64,000 bases of DNA from Berkiella_A sp964633725 (lineage in GTDB: Bacteria; Pseudomonadota; Gammaproteobacteria; Berkiellales; Berkiellaceae). Location: NCBI GenBank assembly GCA_964633725.1, contig CAZWHY010000002.1:62001-126000 (forward strand), written 5' to 3'. The number at the start of each line of letters is the position of its first letter. Positions within the stretch are counted from its first letter, which is position 1. The notes below the pieces were generated by a model. That model had not been told where the DNA came from. It did not search any database and was given only the letters and a program-made list of their open reading frames with translations. The translations under genes were made by a program, and so were the position numbers. Positions 26,393 through 35,157 of this stretch are shown piece after piece.

Positions 26393-27256
26393 TTACAGGA
26401 TTGAACAATAATATCTACGACTTGATTGTGAGGTGTCCGCAATTATTTTATCACATGATTCTATCGTGGATTGTTTGCTAGTAGATGAATGATGGTGTAA
26501 CGGTAAATAAGAGGGTTGTTTTGATATACTTATGTCTGGGCGAATAATTTGAATCAACTCTTCTTTAAACGGCAGCATAGCGCTATCTACCAGGGACATA
26601 AGTAGCTTTTCATTTAAATGAAGCCTTATAAGCGATCGATAACAGTTAGCCTTCCCATAACCTTCAGGAACCCCCTCTATGGGATGAATCATGATGTTAT
26701 GCTGACCAAATTTAGACAGAACATAGTGGCAATCTAAAAATAACCCAATGTATATCCCAATATGCGTCGTATTTTCTTGATTTGAATAGACAACCGTATC
26801 ACCGTATTGAGCCTGTTGGTAATGTTCTAGATGTTTTGTATTTCGAAGCGCCTCCGCAAAAGCTTCCTCTATCGATTTTTTTCTCTGACCTCTGTTTTGC
26901 TGGGTTAGTTGAAGATAAAATTCATAACATCGATAACTTTGATCAAATCTAACTTCACTATATTCACAGGTGTACAACTTTAGATTCAAAAGCTGCTGCT
27001 TCAACCAATTGTCTTGTGACAGTATTCCTCTTTTAGTTTGTTTAAGATCCTCAAAGGTCTTCCTTAGCCAGACTTGATCTTTAACTTGAGTTTCGTAATG
27101 CTCTGTTAAAAGTTGTAAGTGAAAGGCAGGATTATCTTGAACTTCTCTCATAAAGGAGAGATTTTGTTTAAGTGCTAATAAAATATCAATTTTATTTTGT
27201 ATTTCCTGATCGCAAACTACTGAACCTACAGTATGCTCATGGGCTGATAGAAGCAT
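26393..27256 (-). CDS. NlpC/P60- or CHAP-like hydrolase candidate
   Basis: 287 residues, no signal peptide. Residues ~155-215 (YGDTVVYSNQENTTHIGIYI and, further on, HYVLSKFGQHN and YGKANCYRS) look like the core of NlpC/P60 or CHAP peptidases, where GD-VVY leads to a strand with the catalytic His (THIGIYIG). The candidate nucleophile is the Cys in SYRCYEFYLQLT (~residue 110), upstream as expected for the canonical order. The N-terminal ~100 residues are helical; the C-terminus is Ser/Gln/His-rich. Without a signal peptide a cell-wall role is unlikely by the general route, and an effector role is possible given the ankyrin neighbour. The fold assignment is tentative. Confidence 0.5.
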   Translation of the reverse strand: MLLSAHEHTVGSVVCDQEIQNKIDILLALKQNLSFMREVQDNPAFHLQLLTEHYETQVKDQVWLRKTFEDLKQTKRGILSQDNWLKQQLLNLKLYTCEYSEVRFDQSYRCYEFYLQLTQQNRGQRKKSIEEAFAEALRNTKHLEHYQQAQYGDTVVYSNQENTTHIGIYIGLFLDCHYVLSKFGQHNIMIHPIEGVPEGYGKANCYRSLIRLHLNEKLLMSLVDSAMLPFKEELIQIIRPDISISKQPSYLPLHHHSSTSKQSTIESCDKIIADTSQSSRRYYCSIL

Positions 27257-27278
27257 TTTTATATTCCTGTCATTGTTT

Positions 27279-27309
27279 GCCCCTAAAGAGGTGAAAATTT
27301 TCGAGGGGC
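27279..27309. other. hairpin between two minus-strand genes
   Basis: GCCCCT (27279-27284) pairs with AGGGGC (27304-27309), with a palindromic GAAAATTTTC inside. It lies in the leader of the NlpC-like gene and after the small unknown gene. There is no T tract on the minus strand, so termination is uncertain. Confidence 0.3.
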
Positions 27310-27366
27310 TTATAATTATTTTGCAATCTCTATATGGTTTGAGGTTTTAAACGGATTTCATTTCTA

Positions 27367-27762
27367 TCAAGGTTTTCGAAAAGGGTTTTTTTTAGCATTC
27401 TCTTGCTCCATGAGAATGCTTGCATCTTTAGGCTTGAACACAAGTCTATATTGCTCTTTTTTGCTTGTAGACATGTATAGCTTTGGAACCACAAGATTTG
27501 GATATGACTTTGAAATTCTATCAAGCTCTTTTTGCGCGCTTTTCTTATTCATCATTGGGGAGAGAATGGAAGTTGCCTCAGAAGTGTCATTATTTTCATA
27601 ATGGACCCAACTACCCTCTAAAGTCGTTACTTTTTTTAAAAAGATTTTTAAATCTTTTGTTTCGTTCTCATTTGCAGCTTGAATATATGCGCTAAATTTA
27701 GCCGCGTTATTAATTTGTGGTTGTTCTGTTTCTGTAGTTGTTCGAATATTGGAAAAAATCAT
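27367..27762 (-). CDS. small unknown protein
   Basis: 131 residues from ATG 27762, which is preceded by GAGAAG four bases upstream; a TTG at 27774 is in frame. Sequence starts MIFSNIRTTTETEQPQINNA. It is soluble, lysine-rich and without recognised motifs. It lies between the NlpC-like candidate and a DUF4124 gene, all on the minus strand. It could be co-transcribed with the NlpC-like gene (110-bp gap with a hairpin). I do not recognise a family, and the possibility that it is not expressed cannot be excluded. Confidence 0.5.
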   Translation of the reverse strand: MIFSNIRTTTETEQPQINNAAKFSAYIQAANENETKDLKIFLKKVTTLEGSWVHYENNDTSEATSILSPMMNKKSAQKELDRISKSYPNLVVPKLYMSTSKKEQYRLVFKPKDASILMEQENAKKNPFRKP

Positions 27763-27914
27763 AAAACTTCTCAAGGATAAAATAAATCAGCTATTATAGC
27801 TTACTCTACCCATATAACATAGCCACAAATTGTCCGGGAATATTGTTTGCTGATGCTCAATTTTTTTATAAAGCTCTGGGAGAGGCTGTTTAAACCCATC
27901 ATGTCCGCCAATAT

Positions 27915-28592
27915 TTATAACGCGTCTTCGGTGCGTTTATTGATATTCAATTTTTCAAATCGTTCGATCAAGATATTATATTTTCGATTGATTTGTTCTT
28001 TCTCTTTTTGTTTGCGTGTTAGGAAATCTTGGCTATCTTGTATGTTAGCAGAGGTTTTTTCAAGGTGGCTTTGTAATAGTTTGGAGATTTTTGCGCCATT
28101 TTTTTGTGATAAATCCGCGCGTGCCTGAGATTTTTCTAGTTGGATATTTTGTCTTTTAATATTATCTTGTGTAATACTTTCTAATACTTCGATAGCGCTG
28201 ATTTTCTCGTCGCGGCTGCGCTCAATATCAGATATGGATGAAAACATGCGTAGTAACAGTTGGTCTTTTTTACGTTGCGCCGCTCGTTGTTTTAGGGCTT
28301 GGGATTTTTGCAACTCAGCTTGTTTTTGTGATTGTATTTTAGATTTTTCGAGTTCAGCTTCAGTGGCTGTTTTTTTGCGGGCAATATGTTTAATGACATT
28401 GCCACGCGTGGATATTATATCATAGCCTTTATTGGCATATTCAGGGGGTAGTATATTGCTGACGATATAGCGTCCTGACTCATCTTTGAAGCGGTAGTAT
28501 TGAGGCTTCTCCGCTGCTTGCAAGCCTATCATCATGCTGTTGGGTACGAGTATGCTCATTAAGGCTAGTGATTTTAATGTAATGTTTTTCAT
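27915..28592 (-). CDS. DUF4124-type exported coiled-coil protein
   Basis: 225 residues with a signal peptide (MKNITLKSLALMSILVPNSM, then MIGLQAA). Residues ~31-70 (YYRFKDESGRYIVSNILPPE followed by GYDIIS..GNVIK) match the DUF4124 domain, a small exported domain common in gammaproteobacteria. The rest is a long charged coiled coil rich in Gln, Lys and Ser. Likely periplasmic; molecular function unknown for the family. It follows pyrE by 24 bases on the same strand and may be co-transcribed with it. Confidence 0.8.
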   Translation of the reverse strand: MKNITLKSLALMSILVPNSMMIGLQAAEKPQYYRFKDESGRYIVSNILPPEYANKGYDIISTRGNVIKHIARKKTATEAELEKSKIQSQKQAELQKSQALKQRAAQRKKDQLLLRMFSSISDIERSRDEKISAIEVLESITQDNIKRQNIQLEKSQARADLSQKNGAKISKLLQSHLEKTSANIQDSQDFLTRKQKEKEQINRKYNILIERFEKLNINKRTEDAL

Positions 28593-28616
28593 ATCATCCC
28601 TGATGTATATTATTGG

Positions 28617-29270
28617 TTAAGCAATGCCATATTTTTGTTGATAAGCGGTTAGCGTTTCGAGATGTTGTTTGTGTTCATTAGGATATTGTTTTAAATAAGT
28701 AATCACATTATCTAAGTTCGCAATTGAGATAACAGGTATATGGCAAGTTTTTTCTAATTGTTGTACAGAGGACATATCACTATTTTCTGCTTTTTCTTGT
28801 CTGTCTAAAGCAATCACTACGCCTGATACGTTACCACCATTTTCTTTAATGAACTCGATAGCCAGTCGTTTTTGCGTGCCTGCGGTGATCACATCATCAA
28901 TAATCATAGCTTGTTTCTGGGCGAGCTGCGCCCCTACAACCATGCCACCTTCGCCGTGTCTTTTGGCTTCTTTGCGGTCAAAACTATAGGGTATATTTTT
29001 TTGATATTGCTCTGCTAATTGCATGCTGGTTGCGACTGCGAGGGGGATCCCTTTATAGGCTGGGCCAAATAGCACATCATAAGTCACTTGACTGTTATTT
29101 AAGGCAAGGGCATAAAACTGCCCCAGTTTTATGAGTGCTTGTCCTGAGCATAAGTGACCAATATTGAAAAAGTAAGGGCTTTGTCTACCGGATTTTAAAG
29201 TAAACTCACCAAATTGTAGTGCGTTTTCTTGTATAATAAATTCAATAAAATCGTGTTGGTATGTTTCCAT
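28617..29270 (-). CDS. pyrE: orotate phosphoribosyltransferase
   Basis: PyrE transfers ribose-5-phosphate from PRPP to orotate, making OMP for UMP synthesis. The PRPP-binding motif is MIIDDVITAGTQKR; the N-terminal FGEFTLKSGRQSPYFFN and catalytic loop FDRKEAKRHGEGG are typical. ATG 29270 (METYQHDFIEF) matches the start of homologues and has GGTGAG seven bases upstream; an in-frame GTG at 29282 is less likely. 217 residues, normal length. Divergent from xthA across ~115 bp, a linkage seen in other gammaproteobacteria. Confidence 0.96.
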   Translation of the reverse strand: METYQHDFIEFIIQENALQFGEFTLKSGRQSPYFFNIGHLCSGQALIKLGQFYALALNNSQVTYDVLFGPAYKGIPLAVATSMQLAEQYQKNIPYSFDRKEAKRHGEGGMVVGAQLAQKQAMIIDDVITAGTQKRLAIEFIKENGGNVSGVVIALDRQEKAENSDMSSVQQLEKTCHIPVISIANLDNVITYLKQYPNEHKQHLETLTAYQQKYGIA

Positions 29271-29386
29271 TGATGGGCTCACCCTGTATTTTGTTATTAT
29301 ATTTTTCTAAGTGGGTATTTCAATGATTTGATATCATAGTTGTGACATCGGTGTCAAATTCAAAGGCTAAGTTGTGGGGTAGTTAA

Positions 29387-30163
29387 ATGGTTAAAGTGAT
29401 TACAATTAATGTGAATGGTATTCGAGCTGCACAAAAAAAGGGCATGTTTGAGTGGCTGGAAGCACAAGATGCCGATGTGATTTGCTTGCAAGAAGTCAGA
29501 GCAGATATGAGCATTCTGGAAAAAGAGATGTTTCAGCTTAATGGCTACCATTGCTATTATCAACCTGCTGAGAAAAAAGGTTATAGTGGTGTGGGAATTT
29601 TTAGCCGGCAAAAGCCAGATAAAGTGGTGAATAAATTAGGTTTTAAGTTGGCCGATATAGAAGGTCGCTATATGCACCTTGAGTTTGGGAACTTGAAAGT
29701 GGTTTCTTTGTATTTGCCTTCTGGTACGAGTGGCGAGGAGCGGCAAGTCTTAAAATATGATTTCATGGATAAATATTTAAAAGTACTTAAAAAACATCTT
29801 AAACAAAATGAGTCTTGTATTGTTTGTGGTGACTGGAATATTGCCCATAAAGAAATTGACTTGAAAAATTGGAAGCCCAATCAAAAAAATTCTGGATTTT
29901 TACCAGAAGAACGTGCTTGGTTGGATAAGTTATTTGATAACGTCGGGTTTGTGGATGCTTTTAGGCAAGTGGATAGCTCGCCAGATCAATATACTTGGTG
30001 GTCTAATCGCGGACGTGCTTGGGATAATAATGTTGGGTGGCGTCTTGATTATCAAGTTGTCACGCCAGATTTGGCTAATTCTGTAAAAAAAGCCTCTATA
30101 TACAAAGCGCAGCGCTTTTCTGACCATGCGCCTTTGATTATTGACTATGATATTGAGATATAA
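29387..30163 (+). CDS. xthA: exodeoxyribonuclease III
   Basis: 258-residue ExoIII/AP endonuclease of the endonuclease-exonuclease-phosphatase family. It cuts at abasic sites and removes 3' blocking groups in base excision repair. Motifs: ITINVNGIRAAQKKG, CLQEVRAD with the metal-binding Glu, the YSGVGIFSR segment, GDWNIAHKEIDL (Asp-Asn catalytic pair) and the C-terminal SDHAPLIIDYD with the catalytic Asp-His. Single gene, divergent from pyrE. Confidence 0.96.
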   Translation: MVKVITINVNGIRAAQKKGMFEWLEAQDADVICLQEVRADMSILEKEMFQLNGYHCYYQPAEKKGYSGVGIFSRQKPDKVVNKLGFKLADIEGRYMHLEFGNLKVVSLYLPSGTSGEERQVLKYDFMDKYLKVLKKHLKQNESCIVCGDWNIAHKEIDLKNWKPNQKNSGFLPEERAWLDKLFDNVGFVDAFRQVDSSPDQYTWWSNRGRAWDNNVGWRLDYQVVTPDLANSVKKASIYKAQRFSDHAPLIIDYDIEI

Positions 30164-30264
30164 ATTGACAGTATTGTCTCATGAGCGTGGTGTCGATACG
30201 AATGCCATAGAGGAGCAAAATTTTATCCTGTTTTGCGTGTGCATATGCGGTTATTCGATATTTT

Positions 30265-32295
30265 ATGATTTTAAAGCATTCCGTCAAAAAGTCATTATTT
30301 TATATATTGTTATTCAATAGCATTATTGTACTAGTATTGACTTGCGCGGGATTTATTACCAATGCGTATTTAACAACTCAAAAGCAGGTTGAAAATGAGT
30401 TGACTGTTATTGCTGATATTATGGGGTCTAATATCCAAAGCACAATTTCATTTAATGATAAAGATGCGGCGGCAGAGTTGCTGAACTCTTTGCAAGCGCA
30501 TCCTTTTATAGAGCAAGCAACGGTGTTTTTGAATGATGGCAGAAGGCATGCGACTTACAGTCATCGCTTAGAACATAAAGATGAGCATGAGCGTGAAGCA
30601 ACCTGGTTAGAGAAGCGGTTAGACTTAAAAGGCTTGTCTGTGTCAAGAGATATTGTTTATGACCAAGAGACGTTAGGCTCCATTGTTATTAAAGTTAACC
30701 CCAATTTGTTGTTGTCAAAAATATCCTCGCTATTAATGGCCTCGATGGTCATCTTGCTTTTATCTGTTTTAATTTCTATCATTGTCTCCAGAAAAGTCAT
30801 CGGCGTAATTATACACCCCGTTGAGTTACTTTTAGCGAAAGTCTCAGAAATTGCCAATAAAAAAGACTATGGTCTGCGTGTTGACGTGCAGCGAGAAGAT
30901 GAATTAGGATTGCTGGCTAATAGCTTTAATAACATGTTAGGCATTATTGAGCAAAGTGATAGGATGCTCAAAAATAAAATCGTGGAGCAGGAAAATATTA
31001 TAGAAACGACGCTAATAGAGAGAACGCATGAGATTACGTGTGCCAAAGAAGCGGCGGAACAGGCAAACAGAGCCAAGACAATGTTTTTGGCCAATATGAG
31101 TCATGAAATCAGAACGCCGATGAATGGTATTACAGGTATGTTGGGGTTGCTGGCTCAGACAAGTTTAAACCAGCAGCAAAGCAAGCTGGTTTCGACTTGT
31201 TCACAATCAACTTCCCATTTGCTAAAAATAGTTAACAATGTGTTGGATTTATCAAAGATTGAAGAGGACAAGCTAGAGCTAGAGTCTATTTCTTTTGATT
31301 TTCCACTTGCGATAACCGAAGCGATACAGGTTTTTATGCAAGATTCGGAATCCCAAGATGTTAAGTTGCAGTGTGACATTAGTGAAAACATCCCTGTGCG
31401 TTTAATGGGCGATCCTTTGCGGATTAAGCAAGTTGTTATTAATCTTATTAACAATGCACTAAAATTTACGGCGGCTAATGGCATCATAAGTGTGAATTGT
31501 AGTTTGGTTGATATTAAGGACAAGGTGAGTACCATCGAAATCTCGGTGACAGACACCGGAATTGGTATTGCAAAGGACAAAATAAAAGACATATTCCTAG
31601 CTTTTACGCAGTCTGACAATTCAGATACCAGGCTATATGGTGGCACAGGGTTAGGTTTGACTATCTGCAAAAAGATAGTATCACAAATGCAGGGTGAGTT
31701 GCATGTTGAGTCAAAGCTCAATAAAGGTAGTCGATTTTGGTTTACGCTTGAGTGTGAAATTGACTCTAATGAGGGCAGTATAACTCAAGATAATATACAA
31801 CAAGCTGGTAAAGAGATAGAGGTAGAGAACATCCAATTCAAAGGACATGTTTTATTGGTGGAAGATAATCCGGTTAACCAATTTTATGTTTCCGAGGTTT
31901 TGCAATCTTTTGGGTGTGATTTTATCATTGCAGAGAATGGCTTAGAGGCACTCAATGCGTATAAAGAACATAAATTCGATCTTATTTTTATGGATTGCCA
32001 AATGCCGGTCATGGATGGCTTTAGCGCCACCGTAGGCATTAGAAAATCTGAGCATTTACAGGAGAGTAATGCAGAGAAAATGCATACCCCTATTATTGGT
32101 TTGACGGCAAATGGAACGGATGAGGCTCGGGAACAATGTTTTAGTTGTGGTATGGATGATTTTCTGATGAAGCCTTTTATAATAGAGGATTTAGTCAAGT
32201 TATTAGAAAAACACTTACCAACCTGTACAGATTACCCAAATCAAATAGACTCAAATAAAGATCAGTCTTCAAGCCATGCTTCAAACCAAACATAA
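30265..32295 (+). CDS. CHASE8 hybrid sensor histidine kinase
   Basis: 676 residues. A transmembrane helix (~residues 9-30) leads into a periplasmic domain with VIADIMGSNIQSTISFNDKD and FIEQATVFLNDGRRHATY, characteristic of the CHASE8 sensor domain. A second helix (~157-175), HAMP and coiled coil follow. Then HisKA with H280 in MSHEIRTPMNG, a HATPase domain (NLINNALKF, DTGIGIAKD, GGTGLGLTI) and a C-terminal receiver with phospho-acceptor D577 in FMDCQMPVMDG. CHASE8 is best known from YfiN/DgcN, where periplasmic YfiR controls it; here a YfiR-family gene lies two genes downstream. The output partner (Hpt or regulator) is not in the window. It is followed by a perfect AT-rich hairpin. Confidence 0.92.
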   Translation: MILKHSVKKSLFYILLFNSIIVLVLTCAGFITNAYLTTQKQVENELTVIADIMGSNIQSTISFNDKDAAAELLNSLQAHPFIEQATVFLNDGRRHATYSHRLEHKDEHEREATWLEKRLDLKGLSVSRDIVYDQETLGSIVIKVNPNLLLSKISSLLMASMVILLLSVLISIIVSRKVIGVIIHPVELLLAKVSEIANKKDYGLRVDVQREDELGLLANSFNNMLGIIEQSDRMLKNKIVEQENIIETTLIERTHEITCAKEAAEQANRAKTMFLANMSHEIRTPMNGITGMLGLLAQTSLNQQQSKLVSTCSQSTSHLLKIVNNVLDLSKIEEDKLELESISFDFPLAITEAIQVFMQDSESQDVKLQCDISENIPVRLMGDPLRIKQVVINLINNALKFTAANGIISVNCSLVDIKDKVSTIEISVTDTGIGIAKDKIKDIFLAFTQSDNSDTRLYGGTGLGLTICKKIVSQMQGELHVESKLNKGSRFWFTLECEIDSNEGSITQDNIQQAGKEIEVENIQFKGHVLLVEDNPVNQFYVSEVLQSFGCDFIIAENGLEALNAYKEHKFDLIFMDCQMPVMDGFSATVGIRKSEHLQESNAEKMHTPIIGLTANGTDEAREQCFSCGMDDFLMKPFIIEDLVKLLEKHLPTCTDYPNQIDSNKDQSSSHASNQT

Positions 32296-32317
32296 AAAAA
32301 TCATATTTTTTTATGTT
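32289..32317. terminator. perfect 13-bp AT-rich hairpin overlapping kinase stop
   Basis: AACATAAAAAAAT (32289-32301), loop CAT, then the exact complement ATTTTTTTATGTT (32305-32317). It overlaps the kinase stop codon. It could act as a bidirectional or partial terminator before the outer-membrane gene, though the stem is weak because it is nearly all A-T. Confidence 0.5.
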
Positions 32318-32371
32318 ACCATCACAATTAATATTTACACAAAATCAACTTGAGTCCTATGCGATAAAAAC

Positions 32372-33433
32372 ATGAAAAAATACTTCCTTATTGTTCTAAC
32401 TGTGTGGTTGTACGCGTCATGCTCTATTTGTCATGCTGTGACTGAAGCAGAGCTTGCAAAAATGGATATTGAGCAACTGACGGAACTGAATGTTTATAGT
32501 GCAAATGTGTTAACTTCCCATATACACAGTGCAGGGGAATGGATGTTCTCCTATAAGTACATGCATATGAACATGGATGGAAACTTAATAGAGACTCGCA
32601 AAGTTGGCTTAAACCAAGTCCATACAAATTATAATATTGCCCCTAAAAGTATGTCTGTTGATATGCATATGTTCAATGTAATGTATGCACCAACAGAAAA
32701 CCTCACGCTAATGCTAATGTTGCCTTATCTTGAGAAAGAAATGGATCTGGTTATAAAGCAAGGTCTGATGCCCATGATGAATCCGGGACAGCATTTTACA
32801 ACAAAGAGCTCTGGAGTTGGGGATACTAAGGCGTCACTCAATTATGTTTTCTTTAGGCAAGACGGTAGTGATAATGAAGCCTTTCTAACATTAGGGCTTT
32901 CTTTGCCCACAGGTTCAATTAATAAGCATGACTATAACTTAATGATGAGAAAAACAACCCGGTTGCCTTATCCTATGCAGCTAGGCTCTGGAACTTATGA
33001 TTTACTGCTTGGCTTGGGGGCACTCGGAGTTTCAGAGCCTTGGCTTTATGGTGTACAAGGATTAGGAACGGTACCTGTTGGCAAAAATACAAATCATTAT
33101 CAGTTAGGTAATGAGATAACCATTAAGACGTGGTTGAATTATGCACTCAATGAAATCTGTGCTGTAGGAATGAGAATAGATGCTTTGTATAGAGAAAATA
33201 TCTCTGGACGCGATCCGATGTTAAATCCTTTGATGGCGCCAACAGCCGATCCTAGTTTACGAGCGAAAAAAATGCTATCCATATTGATGACCGCAGATAT
33301 TTATGCACCTTCAGGTATGTTGGCGGGAAATCGTATTTTTGTTGAATATGGATTACCATTTTATCAAAAAGTTGATGGGCCACAATTAGCCACAAGCTGG
33401 ATGTTTGGACTTGGTTGGCAGTGTACAATTTAA
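32372..33433 (+). CDS. outer-membrane beta-barrel protein of transporter type
   Basis: 353 residues with a signal peptide (MKKYFLIVLTVWLYASCSIC, cleaved near CHA). Just after it, ELAKMDIEQLTELNVYSA resembles the short motif found before the plug of TonB-dependent receptors, but no plug follows. The rest is alternating beta-strand sequence with methionine-rich stretches (YKYMHMNMDG, MSVDMHMFNVMYAP), LMLMLPYLEKEM, and SSGVGDTKASLNYVFF, typical of a family of 'transporter' outer-membrane barrels. The last strand ends FGLGWQC. Methionine-rich loops could bind copper, but this is speculative. It lies between the CHASE8 kinase and a YfiR-like gene. Confidence 0.75.
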   Translation: MKKYFLIVLTVWLYASCSICHAVTEAELAKMDIEQLTELNVYSANVLTSHIHSAGEWMFSYKYMHMNMDGNLIETRKVGLNQVHTNYNIAPKSMSVDMHMFNVMYAPTENLTLMLMLPYLEKEMDLVIKQGLMPMMNPGQHFTTKSSGVGDTKASLNYVFFRQDGSDNEAFLTLGLSLPTGSINKHDYNLMMRKTTRLPYPMQLGSGTYDLLLGLGALGVSEPWLYGVQGLGTVPVGKNTNHYQLGNEITIKTWLNYALNEICAVGMRIDALYRENISGRDPMLNPLMAPTADPSLRAKKMLSILMTADIYAPSGMLAGNRIFVEYGLPFYQKVDGPQLATSWMFGLGWQCTI

Positions 33434-33462
33434 ATTATATGATCAATATTAGGAAGCGAGTT

Positions 33463-33981
33463 GTGTCAACTATTCAGATGAAAATGGTATGCTTTGTTGT
33501 GGTTTTTTTGAGCATGAGCATGTCTGTATCTAGTTACGCGGCAACGAATCACCAAGTTAAGGCTGCATTGGTTTATCAGTTTATAAAATATACTAAATGG
33601 TCGCAGAGCGACCAAGATATAATTATATTAGGCGTTGTGGGGAATGAGAAAGAGTTCTCAAATTTTTCGATTTACCAGGGTAAACGTATACAAAATAAAA
33701 AATTAGTCATAAAGAAAGTTTCATCCAGAAATGATATGAAAAACTGTAGTGCACTTTACATTAGCCGAACTAGTAAATTAAGTACAGCCTCAGTATTAAA
33801 CACTGTTGGACACAAACCAATGTTGACTATTGGGGAGTCACGAAATTTCATTGCTCAAGGAGGCACAATTAATTTTGTGCGCAAAGGGAAGAAGCAAAAA
33901 TTTGTGATTAACAGGGCAAAGGCAAGAACTGCCAGCTTTAAGCTTGATCACAAACTTTTAAGGTTGTCGGTTAATCCATAA
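33463..33981 (+). CDS. YfiR-family (DUF4154) periplasmic protein
   Basis: 172 residues from GTG 33463, chosen because AGGAAG (33451-33456) sits six bases upstream and a signal peptide follows directly (KMVCFVVVFLSMSMSVSSYA). Upstream in-frame starts overlap the previous gene. The mature part starts TNHQVKAALVYQFIKYTKWS and contains LYISRTSKLS, MLTIGESRNFIAQGG and INFVRKGKKQKFVIN, the hallmarks of the YfiR/DUF4154 family. YfiR is a periplasmic repressor of CHASE8 proteins in Pseudomonas. Here the CHASE8 partner would be a histidine kinase rather than a diguanylate cyclase. Confidence 0.85.
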   Translation: MSTIQMKMVCFVVVFLSMSMSVSSYAATNHQVKAALVYQFIKYTKWSQSDQDIIILGVVGNEKEFSNFSIYQGKRIQNKKLVIKKVSSRNDMKNCSALYISRTSKLSTASVLNTVGHKPMLTIGESRNFIAQGGTINFVRKGKKQKFVINRAKARTASFKLDHKLLRLSVNP

Positions 33982-34000
33982 TATTGAATGGTTCTATCTC

Positions 34001-34064
34001 GATAAGCAGCGTGAATCTTACCCCTCTCCTGATTTCAGGAGAGGGTGGCATGGAACGCCGGGTG
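34001..34064 (+). repeat. intergenic repeat, leader plus perfect hairpin (copy C)
   Basis: Leader GATAAGCAGCGTGAATCT (34001-34018) is followed by an 11-bp perfect stem CCCTCTCCTGA/TCAGGAGAGGG (34022-34045) and CGCCGGGTGAGG. It lies between yfiR and the convergent rph and may also stop transcription. A REP-like element related to copies A and B. Confidence 0.65.
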
Positions 34065-34126
34065 AGGTTAAGAATGAGTATGATTTATTTGGTTTGTAAT
34101 TTCGCGCTAGAGATTAATGATAGGTG

Positions 34127-34843
34127 CTACAAATCCAGCAAACGTTTTTGTTTGAAGATTAATTCTTGAGTCCCTTTTTGTGCAAGTTCCATCATTGCGT
34201 TCATTTCGTTTGTTTTAAATGGCTTGCCTTCGGCTGTTCCTTGAATTTCAATAAAGTCGCCTTGCTCGGTCATGACCACATTCATATCGGTTTCAGCATT
34301 AGAGTCTTCAGGGTAGTCTAAATCTAAAATAGGAAAGTCTTTATAGATACCAACAGAAACAGAAGCAATAAGCTGCTTGAGAGGGTTTGTTTTGACCATT
34401 TTCCGGGTTTGCATCCAGCGAAGCGCCTCGACTAATGCGACACAACCGCCCGTGATGCTAGCGGTTCTGGTGCCGCCATCGGCCTGAATTACATCACAAT
34501 CTACAGTGATGGTATTTTCACCCAGTGCTTTTAAATCTACGCAAGAGCGTAATGAGCGGCCAATCAAGCGTTGGATTTCCTGAGTTCGGCCACTGGGTTT
34601 ACCCATGCTCGATTCTCGCATCATTCTATCATTGGTTGAGCGAGGTAACATACTATATTCTGCGGTAACCCAACCTTGTCCCGAACCCTTTAAAAATCTA
34701 GGGACGCCCCGGACAACGGATGCATTACAAATGACCTTGGTGTCACCAAAGCAAACCAGCACTGAGCCCTCTGGATGCTTGATAAAGTTTCGGGTGAATG
34801 TGACTTCTCGCATTTCGTCATGGTTTCGGGCACTTGGGCGCAT
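34127..34843 (-). CDS. rph: ribonuclease PH
   Basis: Phosphorolytic 3'-5' exoribonuclease that trims tRNA 3' ends, 238 residues, full length. Conserved features are the N-terminal MRPSARNHDEMREVTFTRNF, the GWVTAEYSMLPRST segment, RTQEIQRLIGRSLRS, the catalytic-site CDVIQADGGTRTASITG, and the C-terminal DFIEIQGTAEG. Unlike the frameshifted E. coli K-12 copy it is intact. Divergent from yicC, a conserved arrangement. Confidence 0.97.
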   Translation of the reverse strand: MRPSARNHDEMREVTFTRNFIKHPEGSVLVCFGDTKVICNASVVRGVPRFLKGSGQGWVTAEYSMLPRSTNDRMMRESSMGKPSGRTQEIQRLIGRSLRSCVDLKALGENTITVDCDVIQADGGTRTASITGGCVALVEALRWMQTRKMVKTNPLKQLIASVSVGIYKDFPILDLDYPEDSNAETDMNVVMTEQGDFIEIQGTAEGKPFKTNEMNAMMELAQKGTQELIFKQKRLLDL

Positions 34844-35157
34844 TTTTTTACCTTCTACTGCGTATTGGGGGAATCAAGGGCATCTACTATAGCAAATTCA
34901 GAGGCATGAGGAAATTATGCTGTTATTTCTAAACTTATGCGTGTAATTATTTAGATAACTTGTTGTTTAGGGGCAACTTTTCTTGAATCTCCCAAAATAC
35001 CCCGAATTGTTGTTGGATTTCTTTGATTAGAGTTAGGTTTCAGGCTATCATGTGGGTTTCGCAGTCCTCGCAATGGTAGGGTATGATGTATGAACATCAC
35101 CTTAATTTTAGGTTGGTGAAACAGCTAAACCCTTCAATCAACACAGTAGGATGATAT
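34844..35157. other. rph-yicC divergent intergenic region
   Basis: A 314-bp spacer. A TATGAT hexamer at 35082-35087 could be a -10 for yicC, with a poor -35 (TTTCGC) about 19 bases upstream of it. No open frame, strong hairpin or repeat was found. Confidence 0.3.

Noticed and set aside
30165..30199. Promoter before the CHASE8 kinase with a perfect TTGACA
   Set aside because: The -35 hexamer is ideal, but no acceptable -10 lies 16-18 bases away.
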